This document shows positions 10,200 through 21,401 of a stretch of 64,000 nt of DNA, in pieces. Origin of the DNA: Kalmusia sp. IMI 367209 (lineage: Eukaryota > Ascomycota > Dothideomycetes > Pleosporales > Didymosphaeriaceae); NCBI GenBank assembly GCA_027946365.1, contig JAPEUQ010000002.1, positions 2,728,001-2,792,000 on the forward strand, written 5' to 3'. Position 1 is the first letter of the stretch. Every line of letters begins with the position of its first letter. The notes beneath the pieces were generated by a model. That model made no database searches. It saw only the letters and a program-made list of their open reading frames with translations, and was not told the DNA's origin. Both the position numbers and the translations under genes were made by a program.

Positions 10200-13100
10200 A
10201 TGGCAATCTCCGTCGTTCGAGAGCTTGAAGCCCTCATCGAGTCTACTCCCATATCCTCAAAAACTATCGAAGAATTCTCCCGTATTCTGAATATGCAAAT
10301 ACAGCATTTTTCACTCCTAGAGATTCTTCCTTGCTTCCAAGCTCTTTATATCACACTTTCCGAGTCTGCAGAACACGCGAGTCAGCTTTCAATCCTGGAT
10401 GACAAGATCAAGAGCAGCTACGCTGGGCTTATAGGCCTCCTTCCAGACGCAGAAACACCTGCCCTCTTCTTCCCTGGAGCAGCTGACAGATCTCTCACGC
10501 ATAAGGCTATCCGCAACTTCGTTTCATCTTTCGACCTCGGGCTTTGTGGACACCACCGCGTCGTCGTCGCCCTGCCGAATGGTCCGACAATGGGCCTTGC
10601 ATGCATCGCGGTGGCAACATACCACACCCTCTGTCCTATGACGCAGACATGCGGCGCCGCACAATTCAAGGCAGACGTGCAGCGTGTCCAGGCTTCTGTG
10701 ATTCTTATGCAGGAGAGGGATATCGAGGCACTAAAGTTGAAGGATGCAACCTGGATTTGCGACGCAGGGATAAGAGTCTTTGTCGTGGAAGGAAGGAAGG
10801 ACGGGTCATTTGGAACGAAGGCGCTGGGACACAAAGGTGTTCAAATTGAGCTTAAAAGAGATCGCTCAGCGACAAGTAAGCCGAATACGGCAGATGACAT
10901 CGCGATTTTATTGTTTACAAGCGGAACCAGTGGGACGAAAAAAGTCGTACCTATCACGTTGCACAACTTGGTCGTTGGTGTTGCAGACGTGGTGAAGAGT
11001 TGGAGTCTGACGAAGGGAGATCGATGTTTGAACATGATGCCGTTATTTCATGTGTAAGTCCGTCCTTCTGTTTCATTTTTTGAACTCCGATTTTGCGGAT
11101 TGCAGGTTGTGAGGTTCTCCTCATTACCACCATCAAAAACGCAGAGGAACTGATTATTGGACTGTTTCTAACATTATTCAGTGGCGGGCTCATCCGCAAT
11201 CTATTCGCACCCCTGATCACAGGCGGGTCCACGATTTGCTGCTCCTCGTTCGATCCAAATCTCTTCTGGGACCTTGTGGAGAGTGAGGGTGCAACGTGGT
11301 ACTATGCTTCACCATCAATGCACGCCGCCATTCTCGCCGAAGCACCAAATCGACCTGATGCTGTAGCAAAAAACAAAATGAGGTTGGTATGTAACGCGGC
11401 GGGTGCCTTGTTGCCAACACTAGCGACGCATCTCCATGATACTTTCAGATGTACTGTGCTGCCCAGCTACGGAATGACGGAATGCATGCCAATCGCGACG
11501 CCGCCAATGAATTATTCACTCGACCGCCCAGGCTCATCGGGAGTCTCAGCGGGTCCTGCAATTTCCATCAGGGATAGAGACAATGGCGTTCTGAATAATG
11601 GAGTCGTAGGCAAGATCTGTGTCCGCGGGTCCCCTGTTTTCCCCGGCTATCTCAACGATGATAATACGATTGATACTAGCGCCTTCACATATGATGGATG
11701 GTTTGATACAGGAGATCTTGGATTCCTTGACCGAAACGGATATCTCTACATAACGGGGCGTAGCAAGGAAGTAATCAACCGTGGCGGAGAAATTATCTCT
11801 CCCTTCGAAGTTGAAGAAGCTATCTTATCAGCATCCAAAGATCCGGCATCGACCATCTATAATCGCGTCGACGAGACCCTGGCTTTCTCCATGCCGCACG
11901 ATGTGCTGCAGGAGGTCGTTGGTGTAGTTTTAGTGGGGCCGAACAACAAGCCGCGACCTAGTCTTGACCAGGTACATGACGCATTAAGGAACTCGCTTGA
12001 GAAGACGAAATGGCCGGTCGTTCTGGTATACATGGACAGTTTGCCAAGGGCGAAGAACAAGGTACTTCGCATCAAGCTGAGTGCCCGGATGGACCTACCC
12101 GCGATGACCGACAGTACCAAGATAGCACACCGGTATTACGAAGCCGTGTGCCCACCCCCCGAGGCCAGCTTGGATGTCAAGGTATCAACAGCCAGATGCA
12201 AGTTGAACGTTGGTCTTGTCATGCAAGTAATGAAAAATGAACTTGAAGGCGACGTAGAACCTTTTGTTTGCATCAACGAAGCCGATGGCTTATTGCAAAT
12301 GGTTGTTTTCGGCGAGCACGGTTGTCCTAACACCGATAATTTGGAAAAGAAGAAAGTTGACAATTCTTTGACCAGTCGGCTGCAAGATGCAATCCATGGC
12401 TATCTCATTCCCAAGTGTATCCACTTCATACCGGGACCTATGCCTCGTCGCGATGATGGTACTGCAGACGATGTAGCAATTGAAAAGTTGCTCAGATTGC
12501 AGCGCAAGCCTAGCTCGATTAGTCCCATTGGAGCTATTGAGACAGTCATCGTCAATATATTCGCGACAATTCTTTCCTCTTCGCCAGACGACATGGACGT
12601 TGAGACGGACTTCTTCAGAGCAGGTGGAGACAGCTTAGGTGCAGGAAAGTTGCTCTCGATGCTCCGCCGACAGTTCAATGTACGCCTATCAACTGAGACC
12701 CTATTTTCGAACCCTAAAGTGAGTGAGATAGCGTCGTTGATTGATTATAAGCTTGCAGAGCGCGAGGCAGCATCAGAAGGCTGCACAGAAGCCGAAAAGT
12801 TCGATAGAGATATCCCCGGGTGCACAGAGGTACACAGCTCCACAAACCCGTTAGTCCTGCTGCTACATTTGGTACCAATGGTGCTTGTATATCCACTTCG
12901 CTACGGGTTATGGTGGACCTTGTTCCTGTATGGCATGGCAGAGGTGAGCCCCAGATTTCCAATGGTGGGCATCGTGGGCCGCCTTATGATCTTGCTACTG
13001 GTCATGACGGCAGCAACAGTAGTCGTGGGTATCGTCGCTCCCCTGTTCGGAATCATTTTTAAATGGATACTCATTGGGCAGTACAAGGAAGGGCTGTACC

Positions 13101-15191
13101 CCATGTGGGCGTCTTATCACAATCGCTGGTGGCTGACTCAGAAGACGCTCCAGGTGTGTGGAAGGGTGAGTTCATTTTACTTTGTATTGATATTGAACGT
13201 CGACTGACAGCTGTCTAAAGGGCGTTTTTAGCACCTCCACGGGGTCCCTGGTACTATATTACCGTCTTCTCGGAGCAAAAATCGGGAGAAACGTGATTAT
13301 TAACGATAAGGCGGAGTTGGGCGAATACGATCTCATCTCGATCGGCGACAACGTAATTCTCGACTACAAGTGTATCTGCCGCCCATTCGCGGTAGAGAGG
13401 AACACTTCAATGCTTTTATCGCCTATCCGGATCGGACGAAACTGCACTGTTGGACTGAGCTCGATTGTCGCTCCCGGAGCAGTTCTGCTGAATGACACCT
13501 GCATTGGGCCTAACTCTTCAAGCTGGGAGATTAACGATGCAAGTGAAAAGAATCGCGATCTCATAATTTCCAACTTGACGCCACCCCATTGGACCCTGGA
13601 GCTTCTCATCATCAGACCCGTCACCACGTTAGCCTGGCTTGTTCGCCGTGGACCTTGGCTGGCGGGGCTATTGGGCATGGTCATGACATTTCCGCAGAGA
13701 AATCGACATGATCACGAACAGTCTGTAGCAAGGTGGTATACTGCCACTAAACGAATAGGATATCACTACCTTGCACGAGTTGCTGGCGATAGCCTCGGCC
13801 CTGTCACATTTTTCTTATTCGTTTTGCTCGTCAAACGAATCTTGGATAGTCACTGGCTCTGTGGCCCCATCAGAACAGGTACTCCGATCAAAAGTCGAAG
13901 TCAGATGCAGAAGTTGCGTGTGGCGTTGCTCGAGCGACTTGTTCCTGGAGGCTCTCTCAGTCAATTAGCAGCTCTGTTTGGTCCGCATTATGAGATCATA
14001 TCTATCCTTGTACGCGCTTTGGGTGGAAGGGTCGGCGAGCGGGTTTACTGGCCTGGTCATGGGCCTACAATGCAAGACTTTGAACTTCTGAAAATTGGAA
14101 ACGATGTCGTCTTTGGCTCTAGGAGTTATTTAATTACTTCGGATCAGACTCGAAGTGCCGGTATTACCCTGCGCGACGGGTGCATGGTAGCTGACCGGGT
14201 TGTTGTTCTTCCAGGCACAATGGTCGGCGAGCGAGCTATCCTTGGTTCTGGAGCTTTGACAAGACGAGACGGGGTATACCCAGCCGGCACTGTCTGGATA
14301 GGCAGTAAAGCAGGTGGATGTTTCCAGCTCCAACATAAAAGCGCCAAAACTCATGCGGCAGTCCCCGAGGAAATCTCTAAAAACTCTACTGCTTTCGGTC
14401 GAGCCTTCTACAAAGGCGAAGCAGATTACTATATCATTGGTCTACCTTCGATCATTTCCTACTCGTTTTTGACAGTCGTTCTCGTCTCCCTTTATTGGAA
14501 TACCGCCGCAATTATTGGAATGAAAGTCGTCGCAATCGTTCTTCACCTCAATCCTTCAGGTTTTCATCCCGGCGCATGGTATCGGCCATTGTCCATTTAC
14601 GCACTTTTCACCGCCAGCATAGCCATTATCTCCACCATCCAGGCAATCCTAGCCCTTGCTTTGGTGGTAGGTGCCAAATGGGTATTGATGGGCCGCCGCT
14701 CTCCTGGATCGTATAACTGGGACAAGAGCAGTTATTGCCAGCGGTGGCAGATTTTGCTTACTATTGAGCGCTTGCGTCAAAAATGCTACGGTGGCCTTGG
14801 CATTCTGAACCTGCTAACGGGTACCCACTACATGGTCCTGTTCTTTCGAGCATTAGGGGGAGATATTGGTGAGGACTGCGCGTTGTTTGCTAATGGCAAG
14901 CCATCGTTGCTCATCACAGAGCCCGACTTGCTGAAACTGGGTAATCGAGTGGCCGTTGATGACGCTAGTCTGGTAGCGCACATCAACTCTGGAGGGGAAT
15001 TCAAGTTGAACAGGCTTCATGTTGGGGATCGCAGTGTCTTCCGCACTGGATCGAGACTGCTATCAGGTGCGAGTGTTGGAGATGATGCGTGTTTGCTGGA
15101 ACATACTCTTGTGATGGCTGGTGATCACGTTGAGAGTGGAGACACATACCAAGGGTGGCCGGCGACATTGTACGAGAAGAAGCGTGTTTAG
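10200..15191 (+). CDS. AMP-ligase/carrier/triple hexapeptide-repeat membrane synthetase (Pls/PosA-like architecture)
   Basis: Three exons (10200-11053, 11182-13165, 13221-15191) join in frame to 1602 residues. Residues about 1-640 form an AMP-binding ligase: LLFTSGTSGTKK near residue 240, YGMTE, WFDTGDLGFLDRNGYLYITG, NRGGEIISPFEVEE, and the lysine-bearing PRAKNKVLR. A phosphopantetheine carrier follows, FFRAGGDSLGAGK, with the attachment serine near residue 768. Then membrane segments alternate with three left-handed beta-helix (hexapeptide) domains at about 947-1060, 1205-1320 and 1485-1600. This order is that of bacterial epsilon-poly-lysine synthetases (Pls/PosA family), where the soluble domains link amino acids without a normal condensation domain. 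The ligase lacks an FDxS-type motif and shows PLFHVGGL instead, as in acyl-CoA ligases, so the substrate may be an acid rather than an amino acid. Start at 10200 is preferred over the in-frame ATG at 10107 because the extra residues look like leader. Product unknown. Confidence 0.9.
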
Positions 15192-15610
15192 TTTCCACTT
15201 ACAGTATCTTTAGTGTTTGATAGACATTAAGCATTGCCATGTCGCTAGGGCCGAGATTGCTGATCGCCATCATAGGGTGAATGACACTTGTTCAAACTTT
15301 GTGGAAGCTCTTGGTAGCTTGCAGACTTCCGAAACGTTATCGCGACTTTGTGACTCGTTATCTCAATGCATTTCGCGTACCGATCCCGGCAGGCTTGAGA
15401 TATGATCCGATGCAGTGTATCTACAATATCATCCATCGCCTCTGCAGAGCACAACAGGGAGGCACCAGAGTAGATATAATCCTGAGGTCGTAAGTGTACG
15501 CATACAAGCTCGCAACTTGGAAGCATGAGACCGTCCATGGAACGTAAATTGTTTAAAAACATCATATCGTCATTAGTACAATGTTAATTCATCGGAAATT
15601 AAGACAGTAG

Positions 15611-17068
15611 TCACCACAAGCATAGTTCTACGTCCATGCGCCGCGCTGTCTCTTCTATCGTATCCGCATCATTATTCCAGTGCGCTTGTATAATCCTCAC
15701 TACGCCCTGGTAATGGAAATAGTTCCGCTCACTCGCTTCGTGCTGAAGCGTCTGATAGATGAAGTCTTTCGCCTCAACGGATAGTAAAGTTCGCTGAGAA
15801 GCAGCCATAACCAGCGGAAAGAGAAGCGTCTGCTTGAAGTGGCCCAACTCTGGGGGAACACTGGGCAGACATTGTCGGATACAAGCCAACACAGAGTCTA
15901 CCAGATCCTGAAGTGATATTCCTCTGTACATCAACCAGGCCGCGACATCCAAATCCTGAGTGGGCTTCGAATCCTCAAATGCGCGAATAATTGCAGCAAA
16001 GCGTGTAGCGTCCCACGAGTATATCTGTGCAAGGTCGCCTTCAGGAGCTTGCCAACTCAGTAACGCATCTGTCATGCTTGGATTGCCAAGTTGCGAAAGT
16101 AGATCAAGCAGAGAACAGGGAAGGCCGCAACCTTCCTCGATGCCAATTCCGCCTCGGCAGTATTGATACCAGAAATGATGATGTTGAGTTTTCCGATTAA
16201 GTATATGTGTAGGTAGTTCGGTTGTGCCAAGTGCGTGTAAAAGCTCTAGGAAGCACTCGTCTTGAGGATCAATGTAGTCGAGTTCTCCCTGAGATTTAAG
16301 ATTCGCCATCATTACATTTAAGTGGCTAGTCCAGGGCAAAAGGCGTTGGAGCTGGGCATGAGTTAGCCAACAAGAATCAAGATGCGTAGCAAGTGGTATT
16401 ACGCTGGTTGCGGAGAGTGCAAAGCCAATGTAATATAAAGGCTCATCATTCCCCGCACGTGCCGCTTCTGAAAGCTCTTGCCGACAGAGTTTTAAGCATT
16501 TGTGGTAGTACTCCTCGAATATCTCCTCACAGGTCGGGTCCATGGATACCTGGTATGTAATGAAACTCCAAAGCTCAGTTTCTGAAAGCTCGTAAGTGTC
16601 AAAAGCGGTCAGATATTCGTTGTCAACTTTGAAGTTAGAGCTAAAACTACGATAGCCGGACGTGAGAACTGATACGGCAGTCAGCAAATGGCTTAAAAGC
16701 ATCGATAGGGAAGACCCACATGCTAGAAAAATTTCCTGGTCCCTGTTCCCCAGAGTAGAAAATATCATACGCTGTTGCTCCTCGGTAGCTCCAATCTCAA
16801 GGAGTCGCTGGCGCAGCTTTAGGTTGGGAGCATCATAGCTACCGCTGGCGAAGTCACGTGTTTCAAATGGGCGTAGGCTCGGGGGCTTTTTCTGTTCTGA
16901 AAATGGACGCCTCGTGTCCGCCCATCTAAGGTGTATGTCGTAGGTACACTCAAGCTTCAGCTTTGCGCATCCCCCGCAAACTGGCCGTCTCTCGTCACAT
17001 CGCTTTCGTCGCTTTTTGCAGGCTTGACATCCTGCCCTTGTCCGCTTATGTATCAAGCGCGACCTCAT
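15611..17068 (-). CDS. Zn(II)2Cys6 fungal transcription factor
   Basis: Single-exon gene of 485 residues. The N-terminus carries a complete binuclear zinc cluster, Cys-x2-Cys-x6-Cys-x6-Cys-x2-Cys-x6-Cys, at residues 14-41 (CQACKKRRKRC ... CGGC ... EC), preceded and followed by basic residues. The rest is helical and resembles the C-terminal regulatory region of fungal zinc-cluster proteins. The frame is open to 17080, but the first ATG is at 17068. It is convergent with the large synthetase, with about 420 bases between the two stop codons, so by the usual logic of fungal metabolite clusters it may regulate it. That link is inference; no binding site could be confirmed. Confidence 0.9.
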   Translation of the reverse strand: MRSRLIHKRTRAGCQACKKRRKRCDERRPVCGGCAKLKLECTYDIHLRWADTRRPFSEQKKPPSLRPFETRDFASGSYDAPNLKLRQRLLEIGATEEQQRMIFSTLGNRDQEIFLACGSSLSMLLSHLLTAVSVLTSGYRSFSSNFKVDNEYLTAFDTYELSETELWSFITYQVSMDPTCEEIFEEYYHKCLKLCRQELSEAARAGNDEPLYYIGFALSATSVIPLATHLDSCWLTHAQLQRLLPWTSHLNVMMANLKSQGELDYIDPQDECFLELLHALGTTELPTHILNRKTQHHHFWYQYCRGGIGIEEGCGLPCSLLDLLSQLGNPSMTDALLSWQAPEGDLAQIYSWDATRFAAIIRAFEDSKPTQDLDVAAWLMYRGISLQDLVDSVLACIRQCLPSVPPELGHFKQTLLFPLVMAASQRTLLSVEAKDFIYQTLQHEASERNYFHYQGVVRIIQAHWNNDADTIEETARRMDVELCLW

Positions 17069-18109
17069 TTGACTTCTCAAGTTGCCAGTGTCGTTTTTGA
17101 ACTGCGGGAGCTTTGATTTGGATTAGTCCTTGAAGGATGGTAGACAATCCTTAGATGATATGGGACTTGAATAGGAAACTGCAGGCGCCGAAGGGACTGA
17201 TATAAAGCGGTAGGCTCTTTAGTTGTGGTGGAGGCGATTCGCTAACATTGATCATGACTAGGGCGTTCCTTAAAAGTTGGTGTGGCTGAGGTGCGATACG
17301 TAGTGGGCGGTTGGGGCTGCTACTTTTGTATTAGCCTGTTTCATAGCGCGAGCGTATTCGACGGCTTCTAACGCTCCTGGAATTCTCCGAAACCTAATTC
17401 TGGCACCTAGTTTCTGATTGGGGTGACGAATACCACGACACTCACTCTTTGGAAACTACTCCGACGACTCACTCCGCCCTTCTGAGCTCAGCCCTCTACT
17501 AGATGAACCAATATCGAAAGGGAGACCTGAGCTGAACGACATCCTAGGCATATCCCCGTGCGGTCGTTATTGAGATCCCAAGATCATGGTCCTTATTTTG
17601 CGGCATTTGTGCAAACAGCAAGCAGCCCCTATGCGAGAGGCGAATTGAATCAGTCAACACTCCAACACAAGGATAAGGGATGAACATCCTGCTGGAACCT
17701 CCGGTTTCTGCCTTGCCCTACGGCGAAGTGTCTGATTTGAGGGTTTGTTTAAAGTCAAATGTGATATCCTTGCCAAGCAGCCTATGATTAATCAGGGTGC
17801 TACGTTAGCTGGAATTCATACTGGACAACACGTCGACATGATGGTAGGGATCAAACAGCCTGCCGAATTCCCCGAGTTTTGCGTTGTTTATTTTGAAATT
17901 CCATGGAAGGCAGATGTGGTATCCTTACTAGGGACCCTATGATCGGTTTTGGGTGCCAAGTCAGCTAACATTGATTCACTGCATCGATGCTATCAATTTA
18001 GTTCCCGTGGAAGTATAAATCATGTATATATGTACCGAGCAACCCTCGTTTCTCCTTTTCACTCCAATCTATCACAGTCGTTTCTACAGCCTACTGCAAT
18101 CATTTCAAG
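17069..18109. other. divergent promoter region
   Basis: About 1 kb between the minus-strand regulator and the plus-strand FMN dehydrogenase. No coding sequence is supported. It should hold both promoters, including a pyrimidine-rich leader (about 18045-18108) next to the ATG at 18110. Confidence 0.5.
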
Positions 18110-19629
18110 ATGTTCAATATCCCTCTGTTCCTAATATATTCAAACCTTGCCCTCGCAGCTCGTCCTTTCCTAAATGAGCCGGATACAGGGTACGTCGAAC
18201 CCTTCAACGTACGATGCGAAATCACGAAATCATACTGATGACCATCTCCCTAGACTCGATGACCTGTTGGGTCATACTGATCCCCATGTACTCCCAAACT
18301 TAGACTACATGGCCAGCCTCCCAGATTTCGAATGGGTTGCACGACGGTACCTCGACAATGCGTCATACGCATGGTATCGGAGCGCAGCCGGTGGAGAGTG
18401 GTCGTACCGAAATAACATGGAAGTTTTCGATAGAATTAAAATGAAGCCGCGGGTTATGGTGCATATTAATAATGTGAAAAAAACGCTCCCGTAAGTGTTT
18501 GGAGTTCTGAAGGCTTATTTTTGTGCTTGGGGATGTTTGTCCGTATGGCGGCACCTCTACATGCCTCATTGCTATTTTTTGTTAATATAAACCTATTTGG
18601 TTACTAACTTCGTGGTTAATAGGACGAAAATCCTTGGATATAACTTCTCCGCCCCATTCTTCATCAGCCCCGCCGCCAAAGCTGGCTACGCGCATCCAGA
18701 CGCGGAGAAAGGTCTAGTAGAGGGCTCAGCCGCTGGTGATATCCTCTACGTTGTAAGTCCAGATCCAACACCCTACCTCACTCAATATAGTGTAAAAGTA
18801 TCACCAACTCCTTCACAGCCATCCATGCGAGCAAACCTCTCAATAGAACAAATCGCAGCCTTGAAGCCAAACCCCAACCAAGTCCTCTTCCAACAGGTAC
18901 GCCAAAGCCCCACCCCAACCTATCTATTTATAACACGATCTTTGATTCACGCAGCTCTACGTCTCAAATAACATCTCCCAAACCTTTACCACAATCCGCC
19001 GCGCCGAAAAAGCAGGCTACAAAGCCTTTTTCCTAACCGTCGATGCGCCCGCCTCCGCCTCGCGCCCCCGCGCGCACCGCCTCGGCGTATACAACAACGA
19101 GCCAAGATATACAAAGCTGACTGCAAGCAGACCTCCCCCCCTCCCCACATCCCACATGATTTCCTAACCTGTATTACAGTGGGAAACATACGCCCTCCTC
19201 CAAAACGCCACGCACCTTCCCATAGTCCCAAAAGGCATCCTAACCCTCTCCTCAGCCCGAGCCTTCGTTGCCGCAGGCGCCCCCGCAATATACCTCTCCA
19301 ACCACGGCGGTCGGCAACTAGACGCGTCACCCTCAGCTGTAGAAGCAGCTATAGAAATACACCGCCACGCGCCAGAGATATTTAAACAGGTTGAGGTGTA
19401 TGCGGATGGGGGTGTACGATCTGGTACTGATGTATTGAAGCTTTTGGCGTTGGGGGTTAGGGCTGTTGGGTTGGGACGACCGTTTATGTATGCGAACGTG
19501 TATGGGACCGAGGGTGTCTCGGCGGCTGTTGAGATAATGAAGATGGAGATTGGACTTGGGGCTGCTAATGTTGGAGTTGGGGATCTGAAGGGTTTGGATG
19601 AGAGTTTTATTGATTTTGAGGGGTTTTAG
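18110..19629 (+). CDS. FMN-dependent 2-hydroxy-acid dehydrogenase/oxidase
   Basis: Proposed exons: 18110-18189, 18254-18490, 18623-18752, 18819-18896, 18955-19122, 19180-19629, giving about 380 residues. The first 26 residues, MFNIPLFLIYSNLALAA onward, look like a secretory signal. Family landmarks in order: PNLDYMASLPDFEWVARRYL, SAPFFISPAAKAG, LTVDAP, LPIVPKGILT, the catalytic LSNHGGRQLD (His general base and FMN/substrate arginine), and the FMN-phosphate site ADGGVRSGTDVLK...GLGRPF. These flavoenzymes oxidise L-lactate, glycolate or larger 2-hydroxy acids. No cytochrome b5 domain is present, unlike yeast flavocytochrome b2. An in-frame TAA at 19165 falls between LTVDAP and WETYALLQ. It is removed either by a GC-AG intron 19123-19179 or a GT-AG intron 19087-19179; both keep phase. 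If neither is spliced, the gene is broken. Substrate unknown. Confidence 0.85.
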
Positions 19630-20362
19630 GGTCTATGGTGAAGGTTTGTTCAATGGCTTGGTGGTACATGTTTGATTTTCACATATTGTACCAGTCTCGA
19701 TATGAACTTTGCTTTTTGTACAAGAACCAAAGAGTAGTGTTGAAAATCTACGCCCATAGCATACTCACTCAAATCTCAGCCCTAAAACAACTTCCCCCTT
19801 CTCCATCACCCCAAAAACTCATTCCGTCCAAGATACTTAATTGCTTCAAGCGCCAATCGTCCCCTTTCTCCAATTCTTGCTCCACCAACCTATTATACAA
19901 CCCAACACGCTTCGGCTCAAGTATTCCATACAAGTGCTGACAGTATCTATACTTGTATTTTCATTGCCGCTGATAACATATCACTTTAGTTTTTGCCGCT
20001 AAGATTGTCATGTCTTGAACCTCATTGAAGTCAAAATACTAGTTCCAATCTCTCAAGAACTAAAAAAAAGTAAATATCATCTATACGTTCTATAGCTAAC
20101 TAACATTGAAAAACTATGTCACGGTAGCTATCAAAGCTATAGTAACACACTGAGCGTACTTTCGTCATACAAACTTGGACTACAGCAACTTACACTCGAA
20201 GTTCTGCGCGCTGTTAGCCCTAGCCTACCATGGAGAACTTTCCTTTGGGGATAGAATAAGAATTCCTTTAGTCTCGCTAGCAAATAGATACACTTGAACT
20301 TCACTATATACCTCTTAACAGATTGTCGTGACCATCACCATTCTCATCTGCTGTCATACAAC
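19630..20362. other. intergenic region
   Basis: A 101-codon open frame at 19635-19940 directly after the dehydrogenase stop has no recognisable motif and is probably chance. I see nothing else supported. Confidence 0.4.
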
Positions 20363-20760
20363 ATGAAAAAGCTCACTGTGTTTCCTTTCATCACCGCCCT
20401 TGCAATCAGCACTGTTGCAAGCAACTGCACTCCTGGGCTTGAGTATTGCGGTTCATGGTGCGTAATTTGTTTTTACCTTTAACTTAAGCACAACTTGTAA
20501 AAACACTGATTTGCTCTCTAGGCAGATGCAAAAACCAAATCGCCCAAGAGCTTTACCGCTCCAGGCACCAGTCTCCAAATCCAGACAAAACTCTTTTCAA
20601 CCGCGACGGCGGTGACAGTGGAGTGATAACCTTTATCAATGAGTGTGAGAAAGGCTGTTATGATAATGGACGTGGAATCAACGATGTGCGTGAGATTTAA
20701 TTTGGCTACCGAGTTGTTTACTTGCCTTGGCAGTGGTACTGGGTCACCAGTATCATATGA
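20363..20760 (+). pseudogene. small cysteine-rich secreted protein (effector-like), probably damaged
   Basis: Exon 1, 20363-20457, encodes MKKLTVFPFITALAISTVAS, a clear signal peptide, then NCTPGLEYCGSW. Exon 2 (20526-20685) carries NQIAQELYRS, TLFN, DSGVITFINECEKGCYD and GRGIND; a third piece (20734-20760) adds WYWVTSII. The pattern (CTPGLxYCG ... LF ... GxIxFI..C..GC.D.G) is that of a family of small secreted proteins of plant-associated ascomycetes. The phase of the conserved exon-2 frame fits only if splicing uses the CAG ending at 20525, and that junction then reads TG|A, a stop where TGG (Trp) would be expected. Using the TAG acceptor at 20521 instead shifts the frame to an early stop. 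So the gene is probably inactivated by a G-to-A change. Function inferred only from family resemblance. Confidence 0.5.
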
Positions 20761-21401
20761 TACTACGCACGTTGAAAAGAGGAAGTGACAGCTCACTTTT
20801 CACCCTTTTAGGAAGAGACTGGTCCTGTTTCAGGTCTTGTGCCACTCTCTCCCCACTCCTAGATGAACGGCTAGAGCGATATTTCAGTACAATTAGTGTT
20901 ACCTCCGCTTTCGCCTTGCAGCAATACTGTCATACTTTCGCTTGATTGACTGATGGACTGGGCCCTAACAGCGACAGCGGTGTTCGAATCTGTACAGCAA
21001 GTTCTTAAAGGATTACTCTACGGGTCACCCCAAGACAAATGAACCGCGACTAGATGCCAAACGTGGGTGAAGGAAGATATTCTGCCACATATCGATAATG
21101 TCGTCGACAAGGCCAGTCGTAATATTAAATATAAAAAGATTTAAAAGATTCTAAAAAAGGTAACTAATACTATTCTAAGGGAACTAGTATAGTATATAAC
21201 TACTATATAGAGATAATTCTAGTAGAGTCTAATATTTTTTTAATAAGAATAGAAATGAATATTAGTTACTTTGACTTCTTCTATCATATAAGAGTTTATT
21301 CGGACTATAAAAGAATAGAGTTCCTATGACTAATTATACCTTTAGCCAAAATTCTTACACACTAGTCCTAAATCGGCATTAATTTCCATGAAATGGAAGG
21401 A
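20761..21401. other. AT-rich intergenic block
   Basis: From about 21120 to 21360 the sequence is very AT-rich with many TAATA/TATAG runs and no open frame, typical of strongly mutated (RIP-like) repeat remnants. Nothing recognisable remains. Confidence 0.5.
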
